NCBI GenBank assembly: GCA_947427325.1
Contig: CANEHP010000001.1
Span: forward strand, 1-45,697
Source: an uncultured Clostridia bacterium
GTDB taxonomy: Bacteria; Bacillota; Clostridia; Oscillospirales; Ruminococcaceae
Direction: 5' to 3'
DNA: 45,697 nucleotides
The first letter of the stretch is position 1. Each line of letters starts with the position of its first letter. Below are positions 24,918 to 34,819 of the stretch, piece after piece. The position numbers were made by a program, and so were the translations under genes. The notes under the pieces are model-generated. The model made no database searches. It was not told where the DNA came from and was given only the letters and a program-made list of their open reading frames with translations.

Positions 24918-26330
24918 ATGATGAGTGAAGATTTAGCGAGTCAGTCAATGTCAATGGCACAAAAATCCGCTGAAATAGCAGTGGAAATTGCCCGACTGCT
25001 AAAGAGTATGTATGACAGTCATTCTCAAAAGAAACGGTCGCTCGGTCAAGCACAGGAAACCGTAAAAGAACCAAACGTTAAAAGCGGCAAAGTAAAGCTG
25101 GCACAGCTGAAAAAAACAGGTGGCAATATCTCAATGCAAACTAACATTTCCGTTCGTGATATGGAAGCGATCGCCGCCAAAGCCAAGGATTATGACATTC
25201 CTGTTTCCTTTATAGGCAAAGGCGAAAATGCAGAAAATGTAACATTGGCATTCAGAACGGACGATAAAGCTGCCGTTGACCAAATTCTGAATGAAGTAAT
25301 GACCGAAAAGCTTACTGTAAAGCCCGATGATTATTTAATGTTTGAAATGAACAATCTCGGCGAGGCTCAGACTATGGAAGCAATGCTGAAAGAAAATGAT
25401 ATTCCTGCAGATATAGCCATAGGTGCTAACGGTAAGTATATGTGCATTTACGAAGCCAAAAACGCCGAAGTCTTGAAAATTATAAAAGAGGATCTAAAAG
25501 AAACTCACGAAAATATCAGTAAAGGCTTTGAAATTGAAAATAACGGAAAAAAGTATACGCTGACCGATAAAAATGCGGAAAAAACAATCACTTTATCCTC
25601 TCTCCCTACCAAGGAAAAGCTTATGCGAATATGCCGTGAGCAGTTTGGTTTCAGCGAGCATAAAGCGGCGGTAGCCGCCAACAAGTTTGAAAGCACCCTG
25701 TCTGGAGATAGGCTGAAATATTTCCGTACTGATACTCGCCAAACTGCCTTGCTTAATAACTTCGAGCGCAATATTCATTTAAAGGACGACAGTTTGTTGG
25801 TAAAGCCCTATTCTTTCACAAGAGCAAATTTTTCTTCAGATAATGTAAACCGTTACCTTGTAACCAACGGAGAAAAAGCCGCCGCCCTTATTCCTGACAA
25901 AATGAGCCGTGAAGAAATGGCTGATGCTGTGCGGTACAAATTGGGAGTAACCGACCCCGAAACAATAAAGGCGATTGTTGATAAAACCGAAAAAATCGAG
26001 GTTGCCAACAAAGTTGCGGAAATAAAGAAGGAAGCGGAAATAGCAAAACAGAACGGAGATATTGCTATTGAAAGACGTTCCGAAAAATTCTTTGAAGCAA
26101 GTCAAGGAGCTGAAAGAAAAAGCTATGATCTGACCGATAAAAAGCAGTCGATAAAAGCTTTACAGAACGATTTCGGTATATCCTCGGAAAAAGCCGAAAG
26201 AATTTTCCAAAAGGCGCAAAATCAAAGCCCCCTGCAAAACGATTTTCACAAGATGGCAGAAAAATCAAAAGCACAAACTAAAACAAAGCCTATTACGGAA
26301 AAGAAAACGAACAAAGGGGCGAGAAAATGA
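24918..26330 (+). CDS. PcfB-like DUF3801 protein
   Basis: This 470-residue soluble protein has an N-terminal helix-rich DUF3801/PcfB part (about 1-150) with the family-like phrase ISVRDMEAIAAKAKDYDIPVSF. A repeat-like second unit follows (FEMNNLGEAQTMEAMLKENDIP). The long C-terminal region has short helical modules and a basic tail. PcfB of pCF10 is thought to bring the relaxosome to the coupling protein. GGGAGGTGA precedes the start. The stop overlaps the next ATG by four bases (ATGA), tying it to the VirD4-type gene. No relaxase is seen in this window; it may lie beyond the right end. Confidence 0.78.
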   Translation: MMSEDLASQSMSMAQKSAEIAVEIARLLKSMYDSHSQKKRSLGQAQETVKEPNVKSGKVKLAQLKKTGGNISMQTNISVRDMEAIAAKAKDYDIPVSFIGKGENAENVTLAFRTDDKAAVDQILNEVMTEKLTVKPDDYLMFEMNNLGEAQTMEAMLKENDIPADIAIGANGKYMCIYEAKNAEVLKIIKEDLKETHENISKGFEIENNGKKYTLTDKNAEKTITLSSLPTKEKLMRICREQFGFSEHKAAVAANKFESTLSGDRLKYFRTDTRQTALLNNFERNIHLKDDSLLVKPYSFTRANFSSDNVNRYLVTNGEKAAALIPDKMSREEMADAVRYKLGVTDPETIKAIVDKTEKIEVANKVAEIKKEAEIAKQNGDIAIERRSEKFFEASQGAERKSYDLTDKKQSIKALQNDFGISSEKAERIFQKAQNQSPLQNDFHKMAEKSKAQTKTKPITEKKTNKGARK

Positions 26331-28501
26331 GTGCAAAAGGAAAAAAGAGAACAAGTTTAAGCATGATAATAATTTACTTTTGCATAGTTCTCGTTGTGCT
26401 TTATTGCGCCGCAGCTGTGGGATTGGCTTTTGATAACTCCAAAGATGAAAACGGCAAAATAGATTTCAGCGGGGAGCTTTTGACTAATGTCGAAAGCTCC
26501 TTTGCTGATTATAAGGGCATTTTGGAGAACATCAGGGATGAAGAAACATATTGCTGTAAATTTACCTTTTTCGGAGCAATGTTTGTTGGCATATATGCCC
26601 TTTTAAAATACACAAGCAGAAAAAGACTTCACCGCAAGGGCGAAGAACACGGCTCTGCACGTTGGGCAACGGACGCAGAGGTAAAAAAGCTTGCTGACAA
26701 AAAGAAAGTCAAAAAGGGCGAATTTGACAACAATATTTTGCTTACACAGGAAGTTAAAATGTCCCTTAATACAAGACAGCATCGAGAAAACCTCAATGTG
26801 CTTGTAATAGGCGGTTCGGGTTCGGGTAAATCCCGATTCTATGTTAAGCCGAATATTATGCAGCTTAATACAAGCTATGTAGTTACAGACCCTAAAGGTG
26901 AGCTGCTGCGATCCACAGGAAAGCTCCTTGAAAATAACGGCTATAAGATAAAGGTGTTTAATCTCATTGATATGAGAAACAGCCACAATTATAACCCTTT
27001 TGCTTATGTCTATGACAGAAAAACAGGTGAGCTTAATAAATCCTATGTTATCAAAATGGTAAATGTTTTGATGAAAAACACAAAGCAAGAGGGGGCAAGC
27101 GGCGGCGATCAGTTTTGGGACGATGCCACAAAAGCACTGCTTTCAGCTCTTGCTTTTTATCTTTTGGAAAAGGGCGCAGATAATGAAAAGAATTTTGCCT
27201 GGGTTATGCAGCTTTTAAAGCAAGCGGAGGTCAAGGAAGGCGAGGAAGATTACGAGTCGCCGCTTGATAAAAAATTCAATGAGCTTGAAGCGGAAAATCC
27301 AACATCTATGGCGGTAAGCTATTACAAGGATTTCAAAAAAGCGGCAGGAGAAACGGCAAAATCAATCCTTATATCTTGCGCTGTGCGCTTGCAAGCCTTT
27401 AACTTACCCGATGTCGCAAACCTTACCCATACCGATACACTGGAGCTTGACAAAATCGGTGATGAAAAAACAGCGGTATTTGTAATAATCCCGTCATCTG
27501 ACGTAACCTTTAGTTTTTTGGCAGCTATGATGTATACGCAACTCTTTGATACATTATACGATACCGCCAATTTCAAATACGGCGGCAGACTGCCGGTACA
27601 CGTCCGTTGCTTGCTTGACGAATTTGCCAACATTGGCACAATACCCGATTTTGACAAGCTGCTTGCTACAATGCGTTCAATGGAGATCTCGGCAAATATA
27701 ATCATACAGAATATAGCACAGCTAAAGAAAATGTATGACAAGTCGTGGGAAATTCTTACGGGTAACTGTGACAGCTTGCTTTTCCTCGGCGGTAAAGAAG
27801 CTTCAACTACTGAAATGATTTCCAAGGCTCTTGGTAAGGAAACGATTGATGTTGTATCACAGAACAGGTCAAAGGGTCGCAGAAACAACAGCACCTCAAT
27901 AAACAACAGCATTATGGGGCGTGAGCTTCTTACAGCTGATGAGCTTACCGTACTTCCAACAGACAAATGTATTCTTATGGTAAGAGCCTTTCACCCATTT
28001 TACTGTCATAAGTTTGACATTGAAAAACATCCGAATTATCAGTATCTTGAGGATAGCGACAAGAAAAACGCCTATCTAATTGATGATGTTAAAACCCTTG
28101 TAATGCCCTCTATCGCTTACAATCCTAATGACCATATTGAAAAGGCGGATGAAAACATAAGCGAAACGGACAAAAAGATAATGGAAATCTTAGAACAAGC
28201 ACAGATGAAGGAGGTAAGCGAAATTTTGAGCGATATAGATATACCCGATGACGATTTTGATTTGGAAATTGAGTTCGGAGACAATGAAGCTTCGGCAGGA
28301 GATACGCCGCAGGATGATTTCACAGAATTTGACAACGATGACAGTGAAAATCCTGCTGAGGTTATATTTGCCGATGAAATGTCGGAAATGGAGGATAAAC
28401 CGTACAACGGTGAACCTCTTGAACGTGTAGATATGTCAAGACCGCTTTCATTTGAAGCGGATGATGAAGTGCTTATGGACAACGACGAGTTGTTCATGTA
28501 G
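26327..28501 (+). CDS. VirD4/TraG-type coupling protein
   Basis: This 724-residue ATPase has two N-terminal membrane helices (about 13-35 and 78-96). A TraG/VirD4 motor domain follows with Walker A GGSGSGKS (162-169) and Walker B LLDEFAN (Asp431, Glu432). It ends in a very acidic tail (about 610-724). It is the PcfC-type coupling protein that passes the relaxase-DNA complex to the channel. The acidic tail is typical of Firmicute homologues and may contact partners. It is translationally coupled to the PcfB-like gene by the ATGA overlap. Confidence 0.95.
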   Translation: MSAKGKKRTSLSMIIIYFCIVLVVLYCAAAVGLAFDNSKDENGKIDFSGELLTNVESSFADYKGILENIRDEETYCCKFTFFGAMFVGIYALLKYTSRKRLHRKGEEHGSARWATDAEVKKLADKKKVKKGEFDNNILLTQEVKMSLNTRQHRENLNVLVIGGSGSGKSRFYVKPNIMQLNTSYVVTDPKGELLRSTGKLLENNGYKIKVFNLIDMRNSHNYNPFAYVYDRKTGELNKSYVIKMVNVLMKNTKQEGASGGDQFWDDATKALLSALAFYLLEKGADNEKNFAWVMQLLKQAEVKEGEEDYESPLDKKFNELEAENPTSMAVSYYKDFKKAAGETAKSILISCAVRLQAFNLPDVANLTHTDTLELDKIGDEKTAVFVIIPSSDVTFSFLAAMMYTQLFDTLYDTANFKYGGRLPVHVRCLLDEFANIGTIPDFDKLLATMRSMEISANIIIQNIAQLKKMYDKSWEILTGNCDSLLFLGGKEASTTEMISKALGKETIDVVSQNRSKGRRNNSTSINNSIMGRELLTADELTVLPTDKCILMVRAFHPFYCHKFDIEKHPNYQYLEDSDKKNAYLIDDVKTLVMPSIAYNPNDHIEKADENISETDKKIMEILEQAQMKEVSEILSDIDIPDDDFDLEIEFGDNEASAGDTPQDDFTEFDNDDSENPAEVIFADEMSEMEDKPYNGEPLERVDMSRPLSFEADDEVLMDNDELFM

Positions 28502-28565
28502 CACTTATTTTTTACAATTTTACGATTTGTGAAAAAATTTTTTATTTTTACGGAGGAAACTCAAA

Positions 28566-28928
28566 ATGAACAAATTAAAAAAGCTTGGTTCAAATGCTAA
28601 GGACTTCTTTCTGAAGCTTAAAGAAAAGAAAGCAAAACTTACAACGCAGCTCGCTGTGTCGTTTATGAGTATGCTTGTACTTGCTGTGCCTATATTTGCA
28701 GAAAGTGGCGAAGAAAATGCCGGAGAAGAACAGTTTATGTCAGTTATCAACTTTTTCGCCACTTGGATTGGTCGAATTGGATTGATAGTTGGATTTATTG
28801 GAGCTATTATGTTTGCATTAGCAATCAAAAATGACGATGCGGATGCCAAAACAAGAGGATTGATGACCTTGGCTTCGGGATTTGTTGTCTTTGCGGTAAC
28901 AAAAGCGATAGATATGTTCATTACTTGA
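28566..28928 (+). CDS. Maff2-family small membrane protein
   Basis: This 120-residue protein has a basic N-terminus (about 1-27), a signal-like helix ending in PIFAES and a short outer loop. Two membrane helices (about 68-87 and 97-118) follow, joined by a charged NDDADAKTRG loop. Length and sequence fit the Maff2 family found between the coupling protein and the VirB6-like gene in CTn-type ICEs. Its plan of signal sequence plus two helices resembles VirB2/TrbC pilins, so it may line the channel or form its extracellular part; that is inference. A hairpin after the gene may give it higher expression than its neighbours. Confidence 0.85.
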   Translation: MNKLKKLGSNAKDFFLKLKEKKAKLTTQLAVSFMSMLVLAVPIFAESGEENAGEEQFMSVINFFATWIGRIGLIVGFIGAIMFALAIKNDDADAKTRGLMTLASGFVVFAVTKAIDMFIT

Positions 28929-28932
28929 TGAT

Positions 28933-28949
28933 GTGATACATATATCCAT
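28933..28949. repeat. element-wide palindrome between Maff2 and VirB6-like genes
   Basis: TGTGATACATATATCCA matches the dyad consensus with one changed base in the right arm. It starts five bases after the Maff2 stop. Confidence 0.6.
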
Positions 28950-28954
28950 TTTTT

Positions 28955-28987
28955 GTTTATGCCGCTAAACAATAGCAGCATAAACAT
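28955..28987 (+). terminator. hairpin after Maff2, possible attenuator
   Basis: TGTTTATGC (28955-28963) pairs with GCATAAACA (28979-28987), with T-runs on both sides. It lies before the ribosome site of the VirB6-like gene. Partial termination or 3' end protection would raise Maff2 relative to the downstream genes. Confidence 0.55.
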
Positions 28988-29012
28988 TTATTTTTATGAA
29001 GGAGGTAAAATT

Positions 29013-29942
29013 TTGGCTTGGGAAGTTTGTACTTGGCAAACAATGAAGAATTTTTTCGTCAGCTGTATAGATAATCTTAACAATATGTACAACACAGCAG
29101 TTGGTATGTTTGGTGCCATAAATCCTTTTAATCTCAGCAATCCCGCAGTCGGAGGTTCATACGCAGCATCAGCAAATCTTAAAGATGTTTTGCAGGGCAT
29201 ATCTGATGTAGTTGCAGTTGTCGCCCTACAATTATGCGTGTTGTTTTTTCTTTTGGAGTTTTTTAAAAAATCAATGGATTTACAATGGGTCAAGTGGGAA
29301 AATGTACTTATGTTTTTATTAAAGCTGATATTTGCCAAAATAATAATTGATAACTCAATGGCAATAATGGAGTGGATATACACAGTGTTCAACGATTTGG
29401 CAAATGTTGTAAATACTGAACTAATGTCTTCAACCGGAGGTACTTTTATACCTGTAAGATCATTGGAAGACGATGCTACGGCAAGTGATTATTGCAACTT
29501 CTTTTTAACGGCGGAGGAATATCAATACTATACGAACGATGGCGGATTTTTAGGTTTAAGCAGAACACTTAAAATAATAGAGCTATCACCTGCAATGTTT
29601 ATCGCACAGTGTGTAATGCTGATAACGGGAATTGTTGTTTTTGCCAGGGTATTTGAAGTGATAGTCTACACAATGATAGCACCAATTCCCTTTGCGTCAT
29701 TTGCCAGCGAAGAACACAGACAAATTGGCATTGGATTTATAAAAAATTATGCCGCCGTTTGCCTTCAAGCTCTTGTAATAGTAGTTATGTTTGCTGCATT
29801 TGCAGCTTTGGGCAACGAGCTTGAAAATTTGCAAGGAACATATGCTGCAGGTGCTTGGGGAATATTACTGAAGGTTATTTTATTAGGTTTAGGCGTAATA
29901 AAATCGGGCAGTTGGGCTAAAAAACTATGTGGTGCAATATAA
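29013..29942 (+). CDS. VirB6/TrbL-like polytopic channel protein
   Basis: I place the start at TTG 29013, seven bases after AAGGAGG (28999-29005). The longer reading from 28953 would overlap the hairpin. The 310-residue product has about six membrane helices in a central and C-terminal cluster (about 65-90, 105-130, 190-215, 220-240, 250-275, 290-305) around an outer loop. This plan and position fit the VirB6-like subunit of Tn1549/CTn transfer systems. It should form the inner-membrane translocation channel with VirB4 and PrgI. Confidence 0.82.
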   Translation: MAWEVCTWQTMKNFFVSCIDNLNNMYNTAVGMFGAINPFNLSNPAVGGSYAASANLKDVLQGISDVVAVVALQLCVLFFLLEFFKKSMDLQWVKWENVLMFLLKLIFAKIIIDNSMAIMEWIYTVFNDLANVVNTELMSSTGGTFIPVRSLEDDATASDYCNFFLTAEEYQYYTNDGGFLGLSRTLKIIELSPAMFIAQCVMLITGIVVFARVFEVIVYTMIAPIPFASFASEEHRQIGIGFIKNYAAVCLQALVIVVMFAAFAALGNELENLQGTYAAGAWGILLKVILLGLGVIKSGSWAKKLCGAI

Positions 29943-29952
29943 AGGAGAAAAA

Positions 29953-30399
29953 ATGGCAATAGAAATAAAAATCCCAAAGGAAATAAAGGAATATAAGGAA
30001 ACCTTTTTATTTGGACTTACAGTGAAGAAATTTATTTCACTTGCTCTTACACTACTGATATGCGTACCGTTGTATATTTTCGGTAAAAACTTTATGCCTG
30101 AGGAAATGGTTTCTTGGGCTGTAATAATTATAGGCGCACCTATTCTCGGCATCGGTTTTATAACATACCATAATTTGACGTTTGCACAGCTTGTAAAGCA
30201 TTTCTTTGATATGAACTTTCGTCCACAGAAGCGCAAGTATATAGAATTACCAGTGTTTTGGTATGCAAGGCAGCAAATTATAGCCGATATGCTTTTAATT
30301 GAAACGGAGCAAAAAAAGTTTACCTTGCTGAAAAGAAAAGTATTAACACAGGCAAGTTTCAGAAATATATTTTCCTTAGTGAAAACAGTAAAGGTGTAG
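29953..30399 (+). CDS. PrgI-family conjugation protein
   Basis: The ATG at 29953 follows AAAGGAG; the product has 148 residues. It begins with IKIPKEIKEYKE, the family's usual opening. Two close membrane helices (about 27-45 and 52-72) and a basic C-terminal cytoplasmic part follow. PrgI proteins correspond to VirB3 and pair with the VirB4 ATPase encoded next. The gap to the VirB6-like gene is ten bases. Confidence 0.87.
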   Translation: MAIEIKIPKEIKEYKETFLFGLTVKKFISLALTLLICVPLYIFGKNFMPEEMVSWAVIIIGAPILGIGFITYHNLTFAQLVKHFFDMNFRPQKRKYIELPVFWYARQQIIADMLLIETEQKKFTLLKRKVLTQASFRNIFSLVKTVKV

Positions 30400-30444
30400 A
30401 GCTATGAAAAATAAATTTGTTATAAACAGGAAAGGATAAAAAGT

Positions 30445-32955
30445 ATGAATGACAAAGGATATATAGTTTTATCTCCCTCTCACAAAATTCCTGATATTTC
30501 AACCGAAAACGGTGCTACCGCAAGAGAGATTGACAAAATGCGTGTGGCAAAAAACAAGCCAAAAAAACAAGCAAAATCCACTAAACTTGATAAAATTAAA
30601 CAAAAAGCCGAAATTCGCAAGGTTTCCAAATCTACACAGGATACTTTACCGTATATCTGCTTTTGCAGCGAATACATAATGTGTGTTGATAAAAATAGGT
30701 TTTCAAAGACTTATAAGTTTGATGATGTAAACTATACATCGGCATCTTCAGATCAACAGGAAGCAATTTTCCTCGCTTATTGTGATATGCTTAATGGAAT
30801 AGATACAACAGCAGATCTACAAATCACTGTTCACAATAACAAGGTGAACCGTCGGGATTTTGAGCGTAAAATTCTGTTAAAACCCAAAAATGACGGATTT
30901 AACCAACACCGTGAAGAATATAATGATATGCTCCGTGAAAAACTTATGCAGGGACAAAACGGAATAAGTTGCAGCAAGTATATGACACTTACAGTAACAG
31001 CGACAGACGTTGAATCGGCGGCACAGAAGATAGCCACCATAGAGGTGCATTTAAGAATGGGATTCCAAAAAATAGGCTCATCAATCGTTCCACTTAATGC
31101 AAATCAAAGAGTGAGAATATTGGCAGATATTTTTCGAGGAGTAAATAAAGAGATCCGACCTATTTCCACACAAGAATTTCAGCGGCAGGCTGAAAAGTCC
31201 CTTTGCTGTCCCGATTACTTTGAATTTAAAAACGACTATTTTATGTACAATAACAGCTACGCACGTCTGCTGTTTGTAAGGCAGCTGCCATCATCGCTTA
31301 TGGACACTATTCTAACAAATATTGCCGAAACCAATCTTAACCTCATAGTTACGGTAAATATTGCGGCGGTTGAACCCGATATTGCCATAAAGACAGTAAA
31401 ACGTCAGCTCACCTCAATGAAAGCCGATCAGATAAAGAGAAATAAAAAGGCTTCTCAGCACGGTGTTTTTATTGATGTTACCTCGGAGAGTCTTAAACAC
31501 AGCTTGGAGGAGGCTCAAGACTTGCTTGATGCCCTAACCTCAAAAAATCAAAAAATGTTCTTGACAAACCTTATAGTTATGGTAATTGCCGACAATTACA
31601 ATGAGCTTGAATCCAATACCGAAAAGATAATATCAGTTCTTAACACACACGTTTGCACTACTGCCACTGCCTTTTTACAGCAGGAGGAATGTTTAGCTTC
31701 GGTCCTTCCGATAGGAAACTGTAAGCTTGATGTACGCCGTACCCTAATTACAGAGAGTACGGCTGTTTTTATGCCCTTCAATGCCCGTGATCTAACACAG
31801 GAGGGCGGTATGTACTACGGTCTCAATGCGGTAAACAACAATATAATAATATTTGACCGCAAAAAACTGATAAATCCAAACGGTTTTATTTTAGGCTCTC
31901 CGGGAAGCGGTAAATCCTTCAGCGCAAAGAGAGAGACGCTTAATGTTTTCCTCTGCACCGATGACGATATTATAATTATTGATCCTGAAAGAGAATATAC
32001 GAATCTTTGTCGTGCTTTAAACGGCGAGGTGATATATATATCCGAAAATTCAAAAAGCTACTTGAACCCATTGGAAATTGTTCTGACAGATGACAGTGAT
32101 GACGACCCCGTAGCAGCAAAATTAAATTTCTTTCTATCTTTTTTTGAAAAAATAATGGGAAAATGGGGCATTACTCCCGAACAAAAAACAGCCATTGACA
32201 AATGCCTGCACAGCATTTACAACCCAATTTTATCGGGGCAGACAAATGTTATGCCTACCCTCGATGATTATTTTAAAGTGTTGGGAGCATATTCTGAGGA
32301 ACATCCCGAAGCCAAAAGCCTTTATAGTGCCTTGGAGCTGTACGTTACAGGTTCTATGTCCACATTTGCCCACAGCTCCAACGTAAATACAAATAACCGT
32401 GTAGTGGTTTATGATATCAAGGAACTCGGAAAACAACTTAAACCGTTGGGTATGATGGTGGTACTTGAAAACCTTTGGGACAGAATTGTGAAAAACCGTC
32501 TGATTGGCAGAAATACACGCATTTATATTGATGAAATATATTTGCTGTTTCAAAACGAACAAAGCGCAAACTTTTTATATGAGCTGTACAAGCGTGCAAG
32601 AAAATGGGGCGGTATTCCCACGGGAATTACGCAAAACGTGGAAGATCTGTTGAGGTTCGAAACAGGGCGCTCAATGCTTTCAAACTCCGAATTTATTCTA
32701 ATGCTGTCTCAATCTGCCACAGATAGAGACAAGCTTGCAGAGCTTCTGAAAATTCCCGAAGAAAGTATGCAGTATGTTACAAATGCAGTTGCAGGAAGCG
32801 GCTTAATGTTTGCAGGAAGCTATGGCATTACTCCATTTAAAGACGACTTCCCGAAAAATACAGAGCTATATAAGCTTATGACTACACGCTTCGGCGAAGC
32901 GGATAATAGCGAGGGCAAAAAGAATGAGGGAAATTCAAACAGAAATTCGGCGTGA
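30445..32955 (+). CDS. VirB4-family conjugation ATPase
   Basis: This 836-residue ATPase has a basic N-terminal region, a CagE/TrbE-VirB4 N-domain and a RecA-like motor domain. Walker A is GSPGSGKS (484-491) and Walker B is YIDEIYLL (Asp696, Glu697); the ARKWGG and QNVEDLL segments follow. It powers assembly of, and transport through, the type IV secretion channel. AGGAAAGGA precedes the ATG. It overlaps the next gene by 32 bases. A weak copy of the element palindrome lies inside at about 32029-32044. Confidence 0.95.
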   Translation: MNDKGYIVLSPSHKIPDISTENGATAREIDKMRVAKNKPKKQAKSTKLDKIKQKAEIRKVSKSTQDTLPYICFCSEYIMCVDKNRFSKTYKFDDVNYTSASSDQQEAIFLAYCDMLNGIDTTADLQITVHNNKVNRRDFERKILLKPKNDGFNQHREEYNDMLREKLMQGQNGISCSKYMTLTVTATDVESAAQKIATIEVHLRMGFQKIGSSIVPLNANQRVRILADIFRGVNKEIRPISTQEFQRQAEKSLCCPDYFEFKNDYFMYNNSYARLLFVRQLPSSLMDTILTNIAETNLNLIVTVNIAAVEPDIAIKTVKRQLTSMKADQIKRNKKASQHGVFIDVTSESLKHSLEEAQDLLDALTSKNQKMFLTNLIVMVIADNYNELESNTEKIISVLNTHVCTTATAFLQQEECLASVLPIGNCKLDVRRTLITESTAVFMPFNARDLTQEGGMYYGLNAVNNNIIIFDRKKLINPNGFILGSPGSGKSFSAKRETLNVFLCTDDDIIIIDPEREYTNLCRALNGEVIYISENSKSYLNPLEIVLTDDSDDDPVAAKLNFFLSFFEKIMGKWGITPEQKTAIDKCLHSIYNPILSGQTNVMPTLDDYFKVLGAYSEEHPEAKSLYSALELYVTGSMSTFAHSSNVNTNNRVVVYDIKELGKQLKPLGMMVVLENLWDRIVKNRLIGRNTRIYIDEIYLLFQNEQSANFLYELYKRARKWGGIPTGITQNVEDLLRFETGRSMLSNSEFILMLSQSATDRDKLAELLKIPEESMQYVTNAVAGSGLMFAGSYGITPFKDDFPKNTELYKLMTTRFGEADNSEGKKNEGNSNRNSA

Positions 32956-34819
32956 TACCATTGAAAACAAAAAAGACAGAAATCAGATAGAGGGTAAAGC
33001 AAGCACTAAAAGTAAGGTGCAAACAGGTAAAACATCAGGTCAATATTCATATTCGATTAATGACGTTTATGATGCACGAACAGCCGCCTCAGTGGAAAGG
33101 CGAAGAGCAACGGCAATAAAAGAATTTAAGGAAGCAAAGCAAAAATTGTCGGATATTGCTGAATCCTGCCCTGAGATAACTGCAAATTTTGATTTTTCCT
33201 TGAACCAAGCAAAGGAAATTTCAAAATTAGCCAAGAATCAAAATATATCCCTGCAATCACGGCACAACTTAAAAACAGCTGCACAAAATGTGCAAAAAGC
33301 ACAGGAAGAATTTAATACTGCTCTTGATGACTTTAGAAAATCTGTTAAATATATTGAATCCAAAATTGAACTTGAATCTTATGATTTCAGTAAAATACAA
33401 AGTCTTACCAAACAAGCGCAGGAAGCAATCGATAAGATTTCCCAAGCAAAAGCAAAAGCAAAATCGTCAATCAGTGAATTAAATACATTTTCAAATACAA
33501 TTTCTGAGAAAACACAAATCAAAGCTTCAAGAGCGGCTATGGTTTCCAAATTCAAAAATGCAGCAACAGGCACAGTGATTGGAGCTGTTAATAAAGGTAT
33601 TGTTGCTTCTACTATTACAGCAAGAAAAATAAGCGAATTTTCAAGCAATAATGATTCCGGCTCAACTGTGGCTAATCAGGTAAAGGAAGTCGCAGAAGCA
33701 TCCGTTTCAAAGTCATTCAGGGCTTCAAACAAAGCTGTAAAAAAAATTAATCAGCAAATAAAAACCGCTAAAAAATCTGCAAAAACTTCTAAAAAAACCT
33801 TGAAGACTGTTAAGAAAAAAACACTGAAAACAACCGCAAGGACTGCAAAAACGACCGTAAAGACTGCGGAAAAAACAGCCGCAGCCGCTTCTAAAACTGC
33901 AAAAACCACATCAAAAGCAATGTATGAATCTGCAAAGGCGGCTGCACACGCTGCGGCTGAGGCAGCAAAAGCTGCTGCACAGCTGGCTTCCAAAATAGCA
34001 GTGAAGATTAGTGAAGCGATTGTTGCGTTAGCAGAATCGCCTGTCGGTTTAATCGTCCTTGTAGTATGTGCATGTGTTGTGTTGGTTGTTGTTATAATAA
34101 ATATTATTCAAGGAGCTGTTCAAATTCCTGTATCATCGGTAGGTGCAATAGGATCTTCATTAAGCTGGCTTCTTGATGGAGACGAGAATAACAACACTAC
34201 ATACGATAATATAGCTGCTCTTTACAGAGAATATGAGCAAAAAGCAATTTCGGCTATGGAAAGCACAAGAACGTATTATTTGGATCAAATAGGCGAAATA
34301 AGCTTTGAAGAAAGGGATAGTCTCGTTCTTAATGATGCGTCCTTTTATCCTGCGTCGTCGGCAGACGGGTATATCCAAAGCTTTTTTGCAGGTATCAATT
34401 ATGACGATTATGTGTATCTACTTGAAATATGCAGCATAAAAAAGCTTCGTGATGAAAACAGCGACCAAGTCACCTTTGAAGAGACAGACATATTCAATTT
34501 TTTAACAGGCTACTGTTATGACTTTGACATAACCATTATAAGTAATCAGCCTTGTCCTACATCAGATTGTAAGTCAATCACTTGGTATCATCCCGATGGG
34601 GATTGCCCCGACGTTTCCGAAGATGATGACACCTGTGTTGGGCATTTATATTATTTTTGCGATCAGCACCATAAAAAAGTGATAATAACAATACAGCAGG
34701 TATCTAAAAATATTCTTGAAAATGATGTGTTGATTCTTACAGATACAGAAAAATCTATGCTTAACTTAGGTGTAGAGCTTATTAAACAAGCCATACTTCC
34801 ACAGGAGGTAACAACATAA
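32924..34819 (+). CDS. CD1108-like transfer protein, single membrane helix
   Basis: This 631-residue protein has a long charged coiled-coil N-terminal half (about 40-240), then an Ala/Lys/Thr-rich stretch of repeats (about 265-365). One membrane helix (about 378-400) and an outer domain of 220 residues follow. The place after VirB4 and the layout resemble CD1107/CD1108-type proteins of CTn elements, which often end in a wall hydrolase domain. Here I see no NlpC/P60 or lysozyme motif. Instead the outer domain has a Cys/His-rich section (CPTSDC, a later CVGH and CDQHH) that could bind a metal. The start is in the tail of the virB4 gene with only a weak ribosome site. Confidence 0.6.
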   Translation: MREIQTEIRRDTIENKKDRNQIEGKASTKSKVQTGKTSGQYSYSINDVYDARTAASVERRRATAIKEFKEAKQKLSDIAESCPEITANFDFSLNQAKEISKLAKNQNISLQSRHNLKTAAQNVQKAQEEFNTALDDFRKSVKYIESKIELESYDFSKIQSLTKQAQEAIDKISQAKAKAKSSISELNTFSNTISEKTQIKASRAAMVSKFKNAATGTVIGAVNKGIVASTITARKISEFSSNNDSGSTVANQVKEVAEASVSKSFRASNKAVKKINQQIKTAKKSAKTSKKTLKTVKKKTLKTTARTAKTTVKTAEKTAAAASKTAKTTSKAMYESAKAAAHAAAEAAKAAAQLASKIAVKISEAIVALAESPVGLIVLVVCACVVLVVVIINIIQGAVQIPVSSVGAIGSSLSWLLDGDENNNTTYDNIAALYREYEQKAISAMESTRTYYLDQIGEISFEERDSLVLNDASFYPASSADGYIQSFFAGINYDDYVYLLEICSIKKLRDENSDQVTFEETDIFNFLTGYCYDFDITIISNQPCPTSDCKSITWYHPDGDCPDVSEDDDTCVGHLYYFCDQHHKKVIITIQQVSKNILENDVLILTDTEKSMLNLGVELIKQAILPQEVTT

